Shown here: positions 5,801 to 7,666 of the stretch, piece after piece
How positions within the stretch are numbered: position 1 is the stretch's first letter
Layout: every line of letters starts with the position of its first letter
Assembly: GCA_964470965.1 (NCBI GenBank)
Contig: CAYYIS010000101.1
Span: 1 to 7,666, forward strand
DNA from: CAYYIS01 sp964470965
Lineage (GTDB): Bacteria; JAAXHH01; JABIQT01
Length of the DNA stretch: 7,666 nucleotides
Direction: 5' to 3'
Program-made: the position numbers and the translations under genes
Notes under the pieces: generated by a model
Database searches by the model: none
The model's input: the letters and a program-made list of their open reading frames with translations, nothing else
Told to the model about the DNA's origin: nothing

Positions 5801-7297
5801 CCTGGGGTAAAAACGTTTATAAAAGTGGAGAACCACAATGTCGTTACCGGTATCAGGGCCGACAGTACGACATCCATATACGCTTCCGCCCTGCTTGGCG
5901 TCACGGCAGAGGAAACCGAAATCACCGGTCCGGACCAGACCTTGATCGCCGGGAGGTGGATGGAACCCGGCGAGTTGAATGTCTGCCTGTTACCGACGGA
6001 TATGGCGGACCTGCTTGAAATATCCGGCAGCCAGGTTGGTCAGGCCGAAGTCCGTATTTTCGGACAGACCTTTCGGGTAATCGGACTATACGACCCTTTG
6101 GCGTTCGATCAGGTTAAAGATCTTGATGGTGAACCAATCACCCCGGTTGATTTTACCGCCACGGGTGCCGAACTGCTTACCGAACTGGCCAGGAAAGACT
6201 ACGAGAAGGAACCGGTCGACTTTGTCGATTTCGACCATATACTGGCGGCACAGATGATAGTGGTGCCCCAGGCGTACGTGAATGATATCGGAGGCCCCCT
6301 CCGATCCGTGGCGGTAAAATTCCCCGCTGGTGCTCCTGCCCAGGATCGGCTCGACAGGTTCATGGTCCGGCTGGGCATACCTGTCGTCGCTAGTGTAGAC
6401 GATGAGGTAGCCGTCTACAGTGCCCTTGCACTCAGCTCACTGTCAGGCCTGGGAAACCTGTTTATACCGATGCTGGTCGCGGCGATGATTATCCTGAATA
6501 CCATGATGAATGCCGTCTACGAAAGGTTTCGCGAAATCGGTATCTACAGTGCGGTCGGCCTGGCGCCCGCCCACATCGGCGCCTTGTTCATGGCGGAGGC
6601 CTGCATGTATGCCGTAGTCGGTGGGATGGCCGGTTATCTGATCGGACAGACAGCGGCACAGCTCATTACAAATTACAATTTGCTTCCCGGCCTTACCCTG
6701 AACTATTCCTCGCTTTCCGCCGTGGCATCGACGGTTCTTGTGATGGCCCTCGTGCTGTTGTCAACCGCCTATCCTGCCCGCAAGGCCTCGGAAATGGCGG
6801 TGCCTGATGTGAACAGGAAATGGAGTTTTCCTGATCCGGTAGGGGACAGCTGGAGCTTCGATTTTCCGTTTACAGTCAGCAGCGCCGAGGTTCTGGGCCT
6901 ATATACCTACCTGACCCGCCTGTTCGAGTCTTACGAAGAAAGTTCCCTTGGTACGTTTATGACCGACAATGTAACTTTGACGTCGCGGAATGTGGTTGAC
7001 GAACCCCTTTATATAATAAGGCTAACTACTTGGTTGGCTCCCTATGACATGGGTGTCAGTCAGACGGTAACATTGCGGGCGGCTCCGGCAGAAACGGAAC
7101 ACAGTCTGTATTCCGTTTGGGTGGAGATACATAGAGAAAGCGGTGATTCCGAATCATGGCAGCGTTTGAACCGGCGGTTTCTCAACACGCTCCGTAAGCA
7201 GTTCCTCATTTGGCGGACCGTCGATCAGGACGTGAAAGAATCCTACGGTGCGGAAGGCCGGGATCTCATTCAAGAACATACATCGACCGAAGCCTAG
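2789..7297 (+). CDS. lipoprotein-anchored degenerate M28 peptidase / FtsX-like permease fusion (1502 aa)
   Basis: Domain order: a lipoprotein signal with lipobox LLSC (Cys18); a PA-like insert at about 130-235; an M28 aminopeptidase-like domain at about 240-480; an unassigned periplasmic region at about 490-790, first beta-rich, then helical; three membrane helices (about 796-814, 825-841, 854-874); and a type VII ABC permease unit. That unit has TM4 at 919-938, a large periplasmic part at about 940-1218, and TM5-TM7 at about 1220-1240, 1258-1286 and 1308-1330. A typical FtsX motif, NTMMNAVYERFREIGIYSAV, lies at 1237-1256. A C-terminal cytoplasmic domain follows (about 1345-1502). Basic clusters MRKRKAR (913-919), YERFRE (1244-1249) and RK (1331-1332) fit the predicted cytoplasmic sides. 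The M28 motifs are recognisable but most ligands are replaced, so peptidase activity is unlikely. FtsX/MacB-type proteins transmit force or export substrates when driven by an ABC ATPase, but none is encoded here. The start at 2789 is supported by the signal peptide, although no good Shine-Dalgarno site is seen. Confidence 0.88.
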   Translation: MTIKFPISLFISLLLLSCETTGIRTIPVDVSDTTNISEMATMIDSSRIRSSIESLASFGTRMTGYPGATAAANYLADEFRSIGLEDVDLEEFVASVPLDEGGELVILDDVPGAIPMPLFSVWPNLIRTSTLPPVGLTARMYYVGEGDWEDFNGIEVADAIIMMDFNTGLNWQNAANLGARAVVFAEPDKTNRVEGEEKYLQVPLNFPRFWMKKGDAAPLLDMLNAQPGLNVRAKARMTWKRLPAYNVIGKVSGTHPVLKNEAVVLESYYDSISPVPAVAPGANQASSVVAMLEIARYFKEYPPARTVYFLATSGHFLSLSGISDFTQRHTRKTAYFAEQIDDPINMKLFIGLDLSSARNQVGVYYAGILFAGNSFEKQRFFTPFGRKFMSYSDGITGTLGYASDLLMNVISPPGGIRPTEFFPAGGLGLDGELIFWTGYPALTFATVFDAREFVDTPLDTPDRVDVRNLQDQTTLLTGLLARGLNDPDLFPDFKMQLEDLFVTGRIKVVEFDPKQSFIPDIPKPGAVVRFRRYNKSISGVKNEIFVVADSNGVAESTELEAGRTYPTEGYVIDPETGNITYAPDRGPYGAGQYPLEITMDWVVKEKSTVVFRSDATNIYDLVDPRFLTRLNEANLLDASGNPPLEYGMTFQEGGWTSGNTYEEDTAVLFMRPGSKFKVTMSTGLFGRRLVLTNASPESPEGTGFPAGTWAIPQTSYRVAQDMWHLDESRIQALKRAGINSDRLEGFHRQAKELLDKAETARQALQWDVFMKYARAAWGYESRAYPDATDTANDVMKGVLFYMVLILPFSYALERLLFGFADINKRIIMTFGIFLLSYFVLRINHPAFQISTTPDIVLLAFITLTLATIVIMVLSGRFSQTMQQYRLADTRVHTTDVQRSSALTTAFALGVGNMRKRKARTLLTCLTLILLVFTVLSFTSVQTYLRIQKVTRDAEAVYSGFLVRNTNWGALQKQTHQYVQSEFASSEAEDEDILIVPRSWYVGASPGVKTFIKVENHNVVTGIRADSTTSIYASALLGVTAEETEITGPDQTLIAGRWMEPGELNVCLLPTDMADLLEISGSQVGQAEVRIFGQTFRVIGLYDPLAFDQVKDLDGEPITPVDFTATGAELLTELARKDYEKEPVDFVDFDHILAAQMIVVPQAYVNDIGGPLRSVAVKFPAGAPAQDRLDRFMVRLGIPVVASVDDEVAVYSALALSSLSGLGNLFIPMLVAAMIILNTMMNAVYERFREIGIYSAVGLAPAHIGALFMAEACMYAVVGGMAGYLIGQTAAQLITNYNLLPGLTLNYSSLSAVASTVLVMALVLLSTAYPARKASEMAVPDVNRKWSFPDPVGDSWSFDFPFTVSSAEVLGLYTYLTRLFESYEESSLGTFMTDNVTLTSRNVVDEPLYIIRLTTWLAPYDMGVSQTVTLRAAPAETEHSLYSVWVEIHRESGDSESWQRLNRRFLNTLRKQFLIWRTVDQDVKESYGAEGRDLIQEHTSTEA

Positions 7298-7307
7298 AAA
7301 AAAACGC

Positions 7308-7337
7308 TTGCGCATACAATAGCCCTCATTCTATCTT
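7308..7337 (+). promoter_or_regulatory. weak candidate promoter for the small DUF4287-like gene
   Basis: TTGCGC (7308-7313) and TATCTT (7332-7337) are 18 bases apart in the AT-rich 112-base gap after the permease gene. Both boxes are imperfect, so this is only a suggestion. Confidence 0.18.
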
Positions 7338-7409
7338 CCGTTATGTAATCATAATACCAACACTCGGAAACATAATACATCTGCCGTTATCCCTCATCGG
7401 GATTCCACA

Positions 7410-7625
7410 ATGGTCAGAGAGCATCCCGACAGCAGTATTATCCGCGATGCAGCCGTCCAGATTCAGACTGGAAAAACCTGGTCTGAATGGTTTGAGATAC
7501 TCGATTCGAGACATATGATCGACAGCGGGCAAACGGCAACAGCCGCCTATCTCCACGAAGTGTACCGGATAAGTCCCTGGTGGGCGCAGGCAGTGGCTAT
7601 TCGGTATTTAGATAATCGCAATTAG
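7410..7625 (+). CDS. small DUF4287-like protein
   Basis: This is a complete 71-residue reading frame from ATG 7410 to TAG 7623-7625, with a GGGA seven bases before the start as a modest ribosome binding site. The sequence resembles the DUF4287 family as I recall it: TGKTWSEWFEILD at 20-32, then a His/Thr-rich helix start, and the ending YLHEVYRISPWWAQAVAIRY at 47-66 with the conspicuous WWAQ (57-60). The family is small, probably cytoplasmic, of unknown function, and sometimes found fused or next to SRPBCC/AHSA1-type domains. There is no signal peptide or membrane segment. It follows the permease gene by 112 bases on the same strand, probably with its own promoter. Assignment is from memory of the motif, not a search. 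Confidence 0.7.
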   Translation: MVREHPDSSIIRDAAVQIQTGKTWSEWFEILDSRHMIDSGQTATAAYLHEVYRISPWWAQAVAIRYLDNRN

Positions 7626-7651
7626 GAACACCAACATAAAAACGCACTGTC

Positions 7652-7666
7652 ATGAGCAATGAACAA
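7652..7666 (+). CDS. possible start of a further gene (3' truncated)
   Basis: ATG at 7652 opens a frame of five codons (Met-Ser-Asn-Glu-Gln) to the window end, 26 bases after the DUF4287-like gene. No clear ribosome binding site precedes it; the nearest AGGA (7624-7627) is too far away. Given the small gap it could belong to the same transcript, but the product cannot be identified. Confidence 0.3.

Noticed and set aside
7339..7391. Repeated short words (CCGTTAT and ATAATAC twice each) before the DUF4287-like gene
   Set aside because: They are too short and irregularly spaced to call a repeat array or binding-site set.

Overview
The window comes from a bacterial chromosome of moderate GC content, roughly mid-50s percent by eye. 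All recognisable genes lie on the + strand, and I found no phage, insertion sequence, CRISPR array, tRNA or rRNA. The gene set (a carbohydrate-esterase-type alpha/beta hydrolase, a membrane fatty acid desaturase, a selenocysteine-type SelD, a very large lipoprotein fused to an FtsX-like permease, and a DUF4287-like small protein) would fit an uncultured environmental, possibly marine, Gram-negative lineage. That is only an impression; no marker gene fixes the phylum.

Layout. 2-355: 3' end of an alpha/beta hydrolase. 356-477: short intergenic region with a ribosome binding site at its end. 478-1575: three-histidine-box fatty acid desaturase. 1589-2635: selD, encoding selenophosphate synthetase. 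Its real start lies upstream of an in-frame UGA at 1634-1636, which falls exactly on the catalytic Cys/Sec position and is followed at once by a SECIS-like stem-loop. A stop-based gene caller would truncate this gene to a start near 1682. 2636-2788: intergenic region with a candidate promoter. 2789-7297: a 1502-residue protein with a lipoprotein signal, a PA/M28 peptidase-like domain that has lost nearly all metal ligands and the catalytic Glu, an uncharacterised periplasmic region, seven predicted membrane helices including an FtsX/MacB-type permease unit, and an unassigned cytoplasmic C-terminal domain. 7410-7625: 71-residue DUF4287-like protein. 7652 to the end: first codons of a possible further gene.

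How they work together. The desaturase and selD are 13 nt apart and probably co-transcribed, although no direct metabolic link is evident. SelD makes selenophosphate for selenocysteine and perhaps 2-selenouridine synthesis. Because this SelD itself contains Sec, the host should encode SelA, SelB and tRNA-Sec elsewhere. The giant permease resembles the membrane half of a type VII ABC transporter, but no ATPase gene lies in the window.

The two points that most deserve attention are the recoded selD start and the fusion of a degenerate M28 peptidase to an FtsX permease.
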